Notes: generated by a model from the letters alone, not told the origin. DNA of 64,000 nt from Gigaspora margarita (GCA_009809945.1 WTPW01001095.1:174871-238870); one strand, 5' to 3'. Positions 45,167 through 57,045 are shown, counted from the first letter of the stretch. Translations and numbers: made by a program.

Positions 45167-46492
45167 TAATTAGTGAGGTGTTGAATCTTAATAATAAGAG
45201 ATAGAGATTACTGAAATTACACATCATTCTATACAAGTCAGGTCTTAAGATTTATTTAACTATTCGCTTGGTGGTTACGAGTCAAAACAACATTGCGATT
45301 ATTCTTGGTATTATGTCGTGCTTCATGGTCGTCATCGAATAAGGTAAATATCATCCAAATGCTTATTTTATCTTGAATACACTTTTTAACCAACCCAGAA
45401 CTATGTATACATATTTCGATATAACGAATTACCATATGACTTTGCAAACATTCATATCCGCGAAGTCATGTGACCAGAATAATCCGAAAAGACAAAATTC
45501 AGGTCGCCCGATTCTGTGCGGGATTTTATTGGTTAGCTCTATATACCGAACAGTTCGGTATAAAGATAGTTAACTATGTAACGAACTTACACTATATCCA
45601 GAGTCGACTGTACACACATAATTTACGTAAGCGATAATTTCACGATCTATGAGATTGCATTGCACAGCAATTGTTTATTCTTAGAATGGCTATTTCCTCT
45701 TCAGAATCTGTTTTTTTTTAATTGTTACTTAAATTTTCAAATCTCTATTTTTAGAAAACCATTTATATTAGTTGCGTGGATAATGTTTATATATAATACA
45801 GGACGAGATCACTTGCCTTTTCTGATCCATTATCCTGTATGTATTCAAATTAATGTTTAAATGTATTCAAAATTAATGTTTAAAGCATTATTACACAATT
45901 GTTTTAATTTTAATGCTAAGGGATATATTCTTATAATTTATACTATTTCTAAAAACGTTAGTTTACCGTTAAACAAGCTTCTACAATTTTTAATTAGTTC
46001 GAAGAAGCATTTATTGTGTAATGCCCATTATTTTAAGTTAAAACTTTTGATTTTATTTTAAACTTTATGCAATATTTTTTGTGTTTGTGACTCAATCATA
46101 TATGGAATCGACTAGCTGAAATATGAATTGATTAATACATCGATATCAAGGGGATATCAAGGGGTTCATTTAATTTCGACTGAAAAAGTAACGTATTTTT
46201 ATTTATATAATCGGTTTTATCAATAAATATTTATTACGCGAATTTGTCCTAATTAATGTATGTACGTGCATTAATAAAATTAATCTTAATGTTCTTATAA
46301 AAATCTCATAACGTAATTGCATAGTGCTGTTCTCTTAAATTGATACATTCATAACTATAAAAAAATAAAAAATAAAAAAAAAATAAAAAAATAAAAAACA
46401 CATAAAAAGGGGAAAAAAAGAGTAAACATAATATCGATTTTGCCTATAATTTATCGTCATATATTTCATATAGTTATATTACCGAGAAAAAA
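45167..46492. other. Intergenic, no gene recognised
   Basis: Includes two consecutive same-frame open stretches at 45660-46061 separated by one TAA inside a duplicated TGTATTCAAATTAATGTTTA word. The translation is Leu/Ile/Phe-rich and resembles nothing I know. 46355-46415 is an A-rich tract past the end of the kelch gene. Confidence 0.4.
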
Positions 46493-47817
46493 CTAATCTA
46501 TTATCCAACCCATAACGATCTTCGCGTCACAATTTTTGCCAATGATAAAAACGTTATTTCCTCGACATATTGCAATGCATTCTAAGCGCGGCATACCATC
46601 AACTTTAACGTGTCTCCAAGTTTTTTTTAAAGGACAAAATATATTCATGTATTCCCCGGTTTTTTCATTTTCATCTTTAATACTATTACATTCTACTGAC
46701 CCACCTAAAATAATGATTCTACGGCGCATGACAAAGATGGATGCACCACATCTTTTACCAGGACCTGTACCAGTTGTCGGTATCAATTCTTTCGGTATCC
46801 ATTCTTTCGGGAGACAAAAACGTGATGAATTTGGCGTAAGGTATTTTTGCCAAATGTTTTTATAAAAGTCATAAACCCAAAGATCTTCATCGTCGTGAAT
46901 TGAAGTGCCATGAGAATTAGAACGTAAAGTATTGTGTTGACCGCCATAAATGTAAAGTTTTCCATTGATTGTAATACTACTATGGAGTGACCTTGCAAAG
47001 GGAAGACTAGTGGTCTGATCGTACTTGAACCACATATTTTTATAGAGACTATAAATGAAAAAGTCTTTTGTGTCATAAAGTTTATCTTATAAATATGGAA
47101 TATGAGATCACAACACACAAAGATTTTTGTAAGTTGAACACGTAAATAAATACAATCGGAGCGTTAAGAACAATAAAACATAATATTGTCTTTCTCCAAA
47201 ATACACTTACTCCCATCGTCCGTCATACAACGTCCTCCAAAAAGTATTATATGTCCGTTATTTACAGAATCTAGAGAATGCATTAGTCTTGGAGTAGGAT
47301 AATCGCCATTCACAATAACTTTACATAATTTCATGGTCCTTATATCTAGTTTGTACATTATGTTGGTCGGTTGCCCCGTTAATCTACTTTCACCACCAAA
47401 CATATAAATGTCATTTCTTATTGCGGCACCAGCAGTAGATCTAATTGGATGGTATTCTTCACGATTCATAGAGATTAAAAGAGGAACTTGCGTCCATCCG
47501 ATTGTATTTTGCGTAAGATCCAAGATCCAACATATAGGCACCATTTCAGCTAAGATGACAAAATAGAACTTGCCATCAATGAAGACACCATCACGATAAT
47601 TTGAAAGGGGTGGGGCGAAAATTAAATCATTAGTTATGTCTTTCCAAATCGGCAGATTAATACCAAAATGAAAAGTCCTTGCCGCGCGACGAAGCTTTCG
47701 ACATGAGTGCGAAAGATTTTGTAGATCTTTCACATTCAAATAGTCTATTATAATGTCAATTGCTTCAGCTGGCATTGTTAAAAGACTTTCTTTGATAGAA
47801 AGAATGTCAGAATTCAT
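46493..47817 (-). CDS. F-box/kelch-repeat protein, two exons
   Basis: Exon 1 is 47817-47211 and exon 2 is 47085-46493, separated by a 125-bp intron (GTAAGTG...TTTATAAG). The joined frame gives 399 aa. Residues about 11-47 form an F-box-like helix set (LTMPAEAIDIIIDYL, then CRKLRRAA). Kelch blades follow, with Gly-Gly doublets at YMFGGE (138-143), ILFGGR (191-196), IYGGQ (248-252) and ILGGS (328-332). Between them are W/Y-rich strands such as DLWVYDFYKNIW. The F-box would bind Skp1 of an SCF ubiquitin ligase, and the propeller would bind substrate (family knowledge). The junction codon A|AT gives DDGNKLYDTKDFF, a natural kelch strand, which supports the splice. Stop is TAG. Nucleus/cytosol expected; no signal peptide or membrane span. 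Confidence 0.9.
47086..47210 (-). other. Intron of the F-box/kelch gene
   Basis: Donor GTAAGTG, acceptor TTTATAAG, 125 bp. Reading through it would hit stops within 15 codons, and both flanking frames are kelch-like, so the intron is well supported. Confidence 0.85.
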
Positions 47818-49184
47818 AGTAATAGGAACGCATATATTGTAAAGAAATTTCTTTAATTGGGACGCAAATCTTAAAAAGTTCCTTTATACTTTACAAGTTT
47901 ACAAGTAAAGTTAGTTTATACGTAAGAGGACAGCATATTCGTGTCACAAGTAAAAGAATCAATATTTTTAAAGAGATCTGTTCTAATTTCTTAATTCTTT
48001 CATATATTATTATCATTTACTATTCTTGCTATATTTGGAAAGATGTAACTGATACAATTTCAATCTTTTACTATTTTGGGCAAAACAAATTTCCATTAAT
48101 AACGGTATATTAACTATATCATTTATATCAAATAGTAAAGTTTACTTTGTGGCTTATACTATAAACTCCAATAAACCTGATATTCAATTTTATAAACCAG
48201 TATTTTGTATTTATGAATTCACACAATTACGTGATAAGTTGTTACATTAACCAAGAAAAAATTGAATACGTATAAATGCGTAGCAAATACGTAACATAAG
48301 TAAAAATGCGTAGAAATGCATAGAAAAAATAGAAAAAAGCAGAAAATCCATGTATGTTGCAAATCATTTCTGACTCGCGCAGCACGAGCCAAACACACTA
48401 GACCAGATATAGTTGTTAAGCTTCTTTTGTGGATGTTCTCTAGTTTAAAAGGCGAACATTGAATGCTTTTTACACGAATCAAAATCAAACATACTACTTA
48501 AAGCTCGGATTTATATTTTTTGGATTTAAATATTTTTGTAGCAACCAAATCTTTGGTGTATCAGCACACAGATATTCAATGAGGTTTATTTATTATTTAT
48601 TAGGGTTAGCATTTTACTTTTTATAGCCATCCAATAATAACAGTAATAAGAAGCATACATAGCTAGTTATCCCCTGAATTTATCGTTATTATTACACAGT
48701 AAGTTTTTGTAGGGTCCAACCATTCATTCTATAAATTTGATATCATTATCCAAATTCCAGTGTCCAGATAATTGATCACATGATATCGCATTACTGTGAT
48801 ACATACTGTACGCACGAACGTACATTGCATAATTATTTTTAAGGGAATTATACTAACACAGCATTATTGACACAACAACGACTTGCATTAACCTTATCGA
48901 TTTGGCAGAATTAGGTTATGTGTTGTTGTTGTTGTTGTATACAATAACTCTATATTTAGATACGTAGGCAACACATACATTCTGATGGATATATATTTTT
49001 CCTCTATTATTTGTGTATCGTAGTATCTAATTGTTCATATATATTTGGGTAACACCCAGGATAATCTTTTAGCGTTACGATTGTCTGATCTACTTTAGTA
49101 AATATAGATGATCGATTAATAAGATCGATGGTTGAGTTTTTTTTTTTTAATTTAATTTGAAATTTTTACCTGTAAGCAATATAA
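47818..49184. other. Upstream of the kelch gene, no second gene recognised
   Basis: Presumed promoter of the kelch gene next to 47817. No clear TATA box; TACAATATATGC lies about 10-20 bases before the ATG. An 89-codon minus frame at 48219-48488 has no recognisable domain. 48915-48940 is a short GTT microsatellite. Confidence 0.4.
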
Positions 49185-49233
49185 TGTATTACCGCGACAT
49201 GGGCGTTATTTCGAAAATCACATCCCCTAAAAA

Positions 49234-49508
49234 CAGTAAAACCTCTATAAGTCCACGCACTGGGGACCGAATGTTTGTGTGCACTTAGAGAGTGTGTACA
49301 ATTAAAATAGAAAAATAAAAGCGTGCACTTGAGAGAGTGTGCATATATAGAAAGCAAATTATATAGAGTTTTTATAGGCTGAGACTAAACTCTACTGTGC
49401 ATTTAGAGAGAATTATAAAATACGTGCATTTATAGAGATTGTATTTAGCACTAAGTCCCAAGCTTGAGACTAATTAAATAAGAAGGTGCATTTATGGAGG
49501 TTTTACTG
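49234..49508. mobile_element. pogo/Tigger-like MITE nested in Q1
   Basis: Ends CAGTAAAACCTCTATAAGT and TTTATGGAGGTTTTACTG, with internal TGCACTTAGAGAGTGTG words like those of 55167-55306. Copy 2 of Q lacks it, showing the empty site. A fragment of the same family (CAGTGAAACCTCTAAGTGCA) lies at 49565-49600. Confidence 0.8.
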
Positions 49509-49686
49509 ACTGGGTTTCAAACTAACGCCCATGCGCGTTCCGAAATAGCGCTCACCTTATATACAGTGAAACCTCTAAGTGCACCTTCTTCACTATAGCA
49601 TTATACCATATAAACAAATGAATAACACGTAAAAAAATTGGGTGCCTTGAAATAGCGCACATCATGCACTCAAAATAGGGCGCAGG

Positions 49687-49823
49687 CAGGGTTGGCAATG
49701 GAGCCAATGGAGCTCAATGGTTGTGCGAATGGAGCTCAAAAAACTAATATTGGCTCCATTCAGAGCTCCGTTGGCTCCATTCGCAGTTCCATTGGGCTCC
49801 ATTGAGCTCCATTGCCAACCCTG
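49687..49823. mobile_element. hAT-like MITE nested in Q1
   Basis: 137 bp, palindromic. Ends CAGGGTTGGCAATGGAGC and its complement, with 8-bp flanks GGCGCAGG and GGCACAGG (one mismatch). The interior is tandem GGAGCTCAATGG-type words. CAGGGTTGGC ends are characteristic of hAT elements. Confidence 0.88.
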
Positions 49824-49937
49824 GGCACAGGTGATCAAAATACAGCACAGGTGTGCGTTATTTCGCGGTAATACGGTAATTAGATTTATTTGCTAAAAAT
49901 TATGCTGATTTTCGGTGTAATGATAATCAGTGGAGTC

Positions 49938-50045
49938 GAGTTTACTAATTTCTCCCACCACTTCTGATTGGTTCTACAAATTATTCACCATCTGTGTTAT
50001 TAATAGTATTCCGATAGTGAAATGGTGGGAGAAATTAGTAAACCC
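49938..50045. repeat. Foldback with 23-nt arms
   Basis: GTTTACTAATTTCTCCCACC and its inverse enclose about 60 bp. No target duplication identified. Confidence 0.65.
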
Positions 50046-50632
50046 GTGGGGGTCACACTAATTTGAAAGGCGCAATACAATTCTTTTGCACAATAAATAT
50101 TTACATTATTTAAAGTTAAAATTGCTTTAGCAGTGGTTTTTTAATAGTGAAATATTATGTTTCAAAGAGTACTTTAAAGTGCATAAATAAGTTACTTGGG
50201 CAATTTATTTAATTAGTCAATTAGACAATTGCTTATGAATCAATTGGAGTAAAATCGCCACATAAAAATTTTTCGAAATATTTATGTATTATACATAGTA
50301 ATTATTCACATTTAAGAATCAATCACTAAAAATGATACTTATATAACAAAAAAAAAATTGCATCAACATTTTATCGGCTAACATTTGATATAGAAATAAA
50401 TCATAAATAAGTTAATTTTATCGCTCATATGGTCGACTTTCTCTATGCCAAATATCTATATACTGAAATTGATTAATCAGTATTAGCACTCCAAATGACC
50501 AATGACCAAATGACATCTACTTTTTAAAAAACTATACCTGATACACGCATTTGCCTGTATCTTATTGGTTGGCATATGGTCGGTTGCTAAATCATGTGAT
50601 GCTAGCGATTTTAATGCGTATATAATTAATAG

Positions 50633-50782
50633 TTATCAGGTAGAATGTAGATGATATTGAGTCAGCGCCATTTAGCGGCCATTTGTTGACTCAGATTATG
50701 CCCCGAAGCGGCATGTTCTGAGTCAATCAAATGGCCGCTAAATGATGCTGACCCAATGTCATCTACATTTTCTACCTGATAA
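50633..50782. mobile_element. Long-stem foldback MITE, GC-richer
   Basis: Arms of about 63 nt (TTATCAGGTAGAATGTAGAT..., ...GCCATTTAGCGGCCATTTG) pair with the right side around a short loop (CCCCGAAGCGGC). 150 bp in all. It is less AT-rich than its surroundings and only slightly diverged between arms, so probably young. Confidence 0.75.
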
Positions 50783-51485
50783 CGATATTATCCGGGTCTC
50801 TTACTTTCCATCAATTTTAAAACCTATAATGGACCTCGGGTCTAGTATACAGTCGAGAGTTCATATAATCAAAACTTTGAAGAGTATATACATTTTGCAC
50901 TTACAATAGGCAGTTTGAAAAAATCCAGGTTTGATTAATATAGATTCTGTGATCCGCACCCGAGTATACTATATGGTGGGTCTACTTCATGGGGTCTTGT
51001 ATATGGAGATTTACGGTAACGCACAAATCATATATGGATAATTAAGCTGGATGGAATTCTATCATTCTAATAATAGCAGTGAGCTTTTTATTATTTTATT
51101 CTATTGAATGAAATTACGCGAATAACAAGAAAAAAAAATCGTGTAACTTATCTAAGGAATTTTTTGCATATAAAAATTCGTAATGTGGAACATTTTAATT
51201 TTTTTTTTTTTTTTTTTTTTTGAAACAGCATTACTGGAATAATAAAATTCCTAAATCTGTGTTAATAACCGAGCTTTTGGTATTATGAAGTCCTTGCATC
51301 ACCGAATAGGTAAGTGAAACATAATAAAATTATTATGCCCCACCGTTTGAATAACTGAGTTCATTCTGTGCTAATGAATCACGAATTGTCAAAAACAAAA
51401 ATTCGTTGGGGTTTTAACTAGTGATGTGCCATTTATATGTTACCCAAATTTTTTTAGCGTACAGTACGTACAGTACGTACAGTAC

Positions 51486-52213
51486 NNNNNNNNNNNNNNN
51501 NNNNNNNNNNNNNNNNNNNNNNNNNNNNNNNNNNNNNNNNNNNNNNNNNNNNNNNNNNNNNNNNNNNNNNNNNNNNNNNNNNNNNNNNNNNNNNNNNNNN
51601 NNNNNNNNNNNNNNNNNNNNNNNNNNNNNNNNNNNNNNNNNNNNNNNNNNNNNNNNNNNNNNNNNNNNNNNNNNNNNNNNNNNNNNNNNNNNNNNNNNNN
51701 NNNNNNNNNNNNNNNNNNNNNNNNNNNNNNNNNNNNNNNNNNNNNNNNNNNNNNNNNNNNNNNNNNNNNNNNNNNNNNNNNNNNNNNNNNNNNNNNNNNN
51801 NNNNNNNNNNNNNNNNNNNNNNNNNNNNNNNNNNNNNNNNNNNNNNNNNNNNNNNNNNNNNNNNNNNNNNNNNNNNNNNNNNNNNNNNNNNNNNNNNNNN
51901 NNNNNNNNNNNNNNNNNNNNNNNNNNNNNNNNNNNNNNNNNNNNNNNNNNNNNNNNNNNNNNNNNNNNNNNNNNNNNNNNNNNNNNNNNNNNNNNNNNNN
52001 NNNNNNNNNNNNNNNNNNNNNNNNNNNNNNNNNNNNNNNNNNNNNNNNNNNNNNNNNNNNNNNNNNNNNNNNNNNNNNNNNNNNNNNNNNNNNNNNNNNN
52101 NNNNNNNNNNNNNNNNNNNNNNNNNNNNNNNNNNNNNNNNNNNNNNNNNNNNNNNNNNNNNNNNNNNNNNNNNNNNNNNNNNNNNNNNNNNNNNNNNNNN
52201 NNNNNNNNNNNNN
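51486..52213. other. Assembly gap (728 N)
   Basis: The gap lies immediately after GTACAGTAC repeats and before a G homopolymer at 52214-52241. The repeats probably broke the assembly. The G run looks like a sequencing artefact. Confidence 0.99.
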
Positions 52214-52419
52214 GGGGGGGGGGGGGGGGGGGGGGGGGGGGTAATGTAAAACACATAATCAACTTGGTCTGGCCTAATTAGCTAAATTAACATTAATAAA
52301 CAAGAAGCAAAGTATAAAATATTCATTAAACTTAAATAACTTATTTAAACGATTGATTGATCAAAATTATATTTTTGTGAATTCAACACGGAAAAAATTC
52401 TCGAAATATAAGTGAAAGT

Positions 52420-52650
52420 CAAAAAACGAAAGTCAAAGAGAAGATCAAAGTAAAATAAAAATTAGAGTGAAGTCATAGTGAAAGCCAAAATAAAAGTTGA
52501 AGATCAAATCAAAGCAAGGAGAGTCAAAGCGAAAATCAAAGTCAAAACGAAAATTAAAGCGAAGTCAAAGTGAGAGTCAAAGTGAAAGTCAATGTGAAAG
52601 TCAAAGCGAGAGTCAAAGTGAAAATCAAAGCGTAAGTCAAAGTCGAAAGC
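52420..52650 (+). repeat. 12-bp minisatellite AGTCAAAGTGAA
   Basis: About fifteen degenerate units. The frame 52497-52682 would encode a Ser/Gln/Glu (ESQS) repeat, but only because the 12-bp unit is in phase. Inside the hAT element. Confidence 0.85.
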
Positions 52651-52817
52651 TTCTTCGGGAATTATCTGTGTTGATCAATTAACGAATTTGATTGGTCAAT
52701 TGGCACATCAGGCAGGCACTCTTAATAAATGATCGGCAAAAATTTTAGCGTACAGTACGTACAGTACGTACAGTACTGTACGTATAGTACTGTACGTGGC
52801 ACATCACTAGTTTTAAC

Positions 52818-55166
52818 AGAATTTAATTAAAAAAAAAAAAAACTTGAAAAAATTAAAAGTTTTACAAAAAATAGTTGACGCTGACGAATAGAGATTCTAA
52901 ATAAGGGCTACTAATGCACAACCATGAGAAGATTGTTCCTTCAACTCATTTGCGTGCGACACATGAACTAGTCTAACTTTATTATTGAAAAGTGCACTAG
53001 CTAGTGCGACATCAAAAATTCTATAAAAATAGTTAACAACAATTTTTTGTTGTTGTTGTTGATATTTCTCGGATATCCTCCAAGTTTACCTTATGAGCAA
53101 GTATGTTTCTTTATGAAAATTTGTACACTTATTATTCTGACTTATCAATGTACTTAGAATCTTCAATACTGATTTATTAGGTGAAATACGCATATTTCTC
53201 TTGTCTCTTTATTCGACCACGTGGTTATAACGTTTAATCGAGCGCAAACCTTTCTAGAAAGTGGTAATTTACTATCATTTTCTCGTCTAAAAAAAAATAA
53301 TTGTGAGGTCCGTTGTTATATTAATCGAACCTAAGAAATTTTTAATTAGAGTTGACTTTTCTTTCGTTGCCACTAGTATTTTTTTTTTTTTTTAGCTGGC
53401 ATCACTAGTAATCTCTTATGAGTTTAATATACCATAGAACGTTGACTAAAGTTAACTGGATGCCATATAAAGATTCCAATGCTCTGAATAAATATCTCCG
53501 TTATAAAATGTAATTTGACCACCCAAAGCGTTGGCACTTTAGTCAGCGTTTAAAGCGAGATTTAGCCATCATCCAAAAAAAAAACAAAGGGCTCACTTTA
53601 TAACCATTATTCCTTTGTACGCACATTTAGAACATGCTTAGTCATTGTTTAGGATGATGAATCATGAAGGTAACAATTGACTTCATAGTTTGCAATTTTT
53701 TATTTGAGATTTAGGTCCGATTAATATCTGAAGTCAAATGAAGCTTTTTTTTTTGTTCATAATATTCTAAATTTCATGAAAATTAGATAAATTGAATCGT
53801 AAAACTTTATCATGATCTTTACTATAATAAATCTTTAACATTTAGTAAGAATGCCGGTTTATCACTCAAAGCAAAATTATTAACACTAGCTCATCTAATT
53901 TTTATAGTCGTAAAATAAGTTGAGTCGTATATTGGATACCAGGTAACTGGGTCTGTACACTTGTTTGTGTAATCATCCCAAGTATTAAAGAATACACTAA
54001 TTATTTCTGTCCAATAGATTCCAAGGATAATTCGAAAATCGATGCAATCTATGCAGTAAAATTTCAAAAAAAAGTGCCTTGGCTAATTTTTGGTATTCAC
54101 GGGAAAAAGAAATATTCATCAACAAAAATTAATATGCCATGCAAATCGTGAAATTCCTTTCATTCGTATAATTTTTTAAGATAATCATATTTTGTGTCCT
54201 AATGATATATAACTTTCATGTAATTTATGTTGTATGTGCGTATATACCTTTTTTTCGATTGGTCTTTGACATTATGTCAAGTATATTGAATCTATGTAAC
54301 TATAAGCTTATCGAATTATGATTGATAATTCATTTTTTCTTATATTATTTTTTTTTTTTATTATATTCAAAACATAAAATTGCTGTTCTCTTTTAAATGT
54401 TATATAATATTCGCTTTATGTACTTTTTGAAGTCTTTTATTTGTTAAAAGCACCTTATGAACCTAATTAGAAATACTCACAAAAGTAATAATAATTTGAT
54501 ATTGTCAGTTGATAAAAAAAAAAAAAAAGGAAAAAAAAATTTGAAGCAATAACGAATTGAATGGTTTATCTTGCCAGAGTGGTTAGCGCAACACAAGATA
54601 AATAATTTTTATTGTACTGAATTTATTTATTCACACGCGGTAGGCTGAATTAAAACACTAAGCCTAGTTATGTAATATAACTAGGCCACAATAAACAATA
54701 CCGGAAAATCATGGGCATCTTTCAAATCTTTCAAATCTCTGGAGTTAGTAGTTTAGAGACGATGATATTGATTGCATTTCGCGTCTCAAGTATTTATATA
54801 TCATTATGAGTTAAGTCGGTGTATAAACTTTAAAAACTTTAAAAACCTCAAAGACGTTAACGGCATTAGACAAATTCTAAATTAGCGTTATCTTATCACT
54901 TAAATATGAAAGCAATTCGTCGAAACTGTGTCACTCTATCGGTGGGAAAAAACTAGTGTGAAATTTTGGTCAGAGATCCTTTATTATTACCAAACATGTA
55001 TGAACCGTAATGGTAAATATTAAAGCATATATAGTATAATTATAGAATGATTTTCCTTAGAATCATTTTGAAAATTGCAAATTGACTATTAGTCATCAAT
55101 ATGAATTCTCTAAACTAATATATTAGAATCTAATCCATTTTATTTTTTTTAGGGGATTCATTAATA
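52818..55166. other. No gene recognised
   Basis: Moderately AT-rich, without obvious MITE ends. 54560-54600 has a 9-bp stem (TTTATCTTG/CAAGATAAA) whose loop resembles a tRNA D-arm (CCAGAGTGGTTAGCGC), but there is no B box, so it is not called as a tRNA. Confidence 0.4.
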
Positions 55167-55306
55167 CAATGAACCCTCATAAGTGCACGCTCTTGGGAAT
55201 ACCGTAGTGCATTTATGTTTGGGCAAGAATTTGAGCGTGCATTTAGAGAGGGTGTGCACTTATAGAGGGTGCACTTATAGAGGGTGCACTTATAAGGGTT
55301 TTATTG
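55167..55306. mobile_element. pogo/Tigger-like MITE
   Basis: 140 bp. Ends CAATGAACCCTCATAAGTGC and CACTTATAAGGGTTTTATTG, TA on both sides, with tandem GGGTGCACTTATAGA words near the right end. Confidence 0.8.
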
Positions 55307-55309
55307 TAA

Positions 55310-56275
55310 CTTGGTCGATTTATTTGAAAACCTTAATTTCGACCCTCTTTAAGTGTAGGGTGTGGGAATTAGTTCACACAAAGGAATATTATCATCACGT
55401 GATCATATTCTAAACGATATATATGTATAATATTTTTTTTTTTTGAAAACGTTAAAAGTTTGGTCAAATGATCTGCATTAAAGAAAAATTATATATATGC
55501 TTCAATTGTCCCAAGGAATGGTTCGGCACAAAATTCCAAATGCGTCGATAAATCCCAAATTTTCGGATTATACCTCCAGTCTGGTAACCGGGTATGTTGT
55601 CGATCTCAAGACAATCATAATTTAAGCACGTAGTATTATCGAGACAAAACCGAAAGGGCTAAGAAATAGGTAATTGTGAATTGTTATTAGGAACAATCGT
55701 GATTGCCCTTGAAAGTGTAATATAATAAAGCGGATAAAATTATATGTTGCTTTATGCTTGTCAAGTAAATCGGCGTTTCTGAATCAGAATTTGTCAATAC
55801 GAGGAGACAAAAAGGTAAAAACCTTATATTGTAGTCCCGTACAGGTCTTTTATGAAACGATGATACAAACACAAGTTAAATGCTTGTACATTATTTTCAT
55901 TAGTGAATGATTTGACGTTTGAGGATTTAACTATATGATCAACACGTGACCAAGAATTCTACAACAATGCTCCCAAAAATGTTTTTTATGATCTTGAAAT
56001 TCAATGTATATATTCCATTAAAAATAAGAACAAAAATTTGAACAATGTGTAAATACGAGCCATTTTTACAAGCATCGGATGATATCTATTATGAAGATAT
56101 AAGAAAGCGTTAGTTTTCGAGCATCAAAAGATAATGTAAATCATAGAGTAATAATAAGCTACGATACAAAAATCAGAAGCAGGCATCAAAATAAAAGGGC
56201 ATATGTGAGACGATCAGGTGCTACATATATGAACAAACTAAATGTATAAATATATAATTACTAATTTTTTAGATG
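55310..56275. other. No gene fixed
   Basis: A 61-codon minus frame at 55687-55872 is protein-like but has no recognised motif and no clear splice partners. Confidence 0.35.
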
Positions 56276-56846
56276 TCATCCTGTCTTGTGTATTAAGGAA
56301 AATAGGCTTCGTTCACATTTAATCGTTTCCATTGATAATTTAAATATAATGAATGGACCTGTTTCACTAGCTTCAACATTGAAATCTGATTGGCTGTTTA
56401 TATTTGATTTCGCCAACAAGCCTAGTGTACTAAGACAGCTTTGAATCACTAAAGTTAAATCTAGTAGCATAGATATATGGTTATAAATATCTGATTTGCC
56501 TATATTTTTGCGATCTGAGGAGTTCAATTCTTTAGCATATAAATAATCAAATATCACAATTAAAATGCATCGCCTCTATAGATAAAAAATATTTAAGAAA
56601 AAGATCTGCTCTATTTGGCACTAAGGGTGTTAAATACGGTGAACTGACAGAGTTGTGTCTAATAGTTGACAAAACAAAAATTGAAACAGATGGTTTACTC
56701 TAGGAAATCATTAATACAGTAGTGGTTAGAAAATTTTGAAATAATAATATTTATTCTGTATTTTCGGAGATTAGACTTATACTAATCTTACAATTTGTAG
56801 CGTATGGTTTAAAATCATCGTTACACGAAGGTTGATAAACCAACAT
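56276..56846 (-). pseudogene. Unrecognised coding-like stretch, broken or multi-exon
   Basis: Three minus-strand open pieces lie in order. First, from ATG at 56846: MLVYQPSCNDDFKPYATNC. Second, from 56699 after a TTTCCTAG acceptor-like site: SKPSVSIFVLSTIRHN and PYLTPLVPNRADLFLKYF. Third, 56557-56276 ending at TGA: FDYLYAKELNSSDRKN and ETIKCERSLFSLIHKTG. Pieces 2 and 3 abut with a one-base frame change near 56550. Composition is protein-like and I see no known domain. It could be a decayed host gene, or a gene with short introns or a sequence error. A MITE begins 14 bases upstream of the first ATG. Confidence 0.35.
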
Positions 56847-56859
56847 TCGTACGTACATA

Positions 56860-57039
56860 CAGGGCCCCTGAATATGAAAATATTACCTATTGGAACTCTG
56901 TCCGTGTGATATCTACTATGTTTACTAGTGTTAAAATGGCCAAAGTGTACATGGTTACACTTATGTTACTTAGTAGAATTATTCCTAAAGTGTACGTATA
57001 GAGTATCTTAATGTGATATCTTCGTATTCAGGGGCCCTG
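56860..57039. mobile_element. MITE with CAGGGCCCCTGAATA ends
   Basis: 180 bp, GC-rich inverted ends CAGGGCCCCTGAATA and TATTCAGGGGCCCTG. Flanked by the direct repeat TACATA (56854-56859 and 57040-57045). hAT-like ends, but the full 8-bp target duplication is not visible. Confidence 0.75.
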
Positions 57040-57045
57040 TACATA

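Larger units (their letters stand above)
49185..49880. mobile_element. MITE Q, copy 1, with nested elements
   Basis: Ends TGTATTACCGCGACATGGGC and the complement of TACCGTATTACCGCGAAATA. The arms repeat CGAAATAGCGC words. It shares ends and subterminal CATC(C/T)CCTAAAAA with 62272-62917. A pogo-like element and a hAT-like MITE lie inside. Confidence 0.8.
51419..52809. mobile_element. hAT element with GTACAGTAC repeats, spanning an assembly gap
   Basis: Ends TAGTGATGTGCCA and TGGCACATCACTA, with a perfect 8-bp target duplication GTTTTAAC (51411-51418 and 52810-52817). Next to each end are tandem, self-complementary GTACAGTAC words, likely transposase-binding subterminal repeats. The interior is 728 N, a G28 run and a 12-bp minisatellite. 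Whether a transposase lies in the gap cannot be known. Confidence 0.9.

Noticed and set aside
45660-46061. 133-codon frame with one stop
   Set aside because: Hydrophobic AT-driven composition and a duplicated word at the stop; no family resemblance.
46783-47118. Alternative minus frame 46783-47118 and plus frame 46536-46865
   Set aside because: Shadows of the second kelch exon; only the chosen frame continues the kelch repeats across the intron.
48219-48488. 89-codon minus frame with GLVCLARAARVRNDLQHT
   Set aside because: No domain, no splice partners; C-terminal half is Phe-rich low complexity.
51414-52281. Four long frames crossing the second gap, with poly-Gly or poly-Pro ends
   Set aside because: N run plus a G homopolymer, not coding evidence.
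54560-54610. tRNA-like CCAGAGTGGTTAGCGC
   Set aside because: It has a D-arm-like word and a 9-bp stem, but no B box, anticodon arm or acceptor pairing in the right places.
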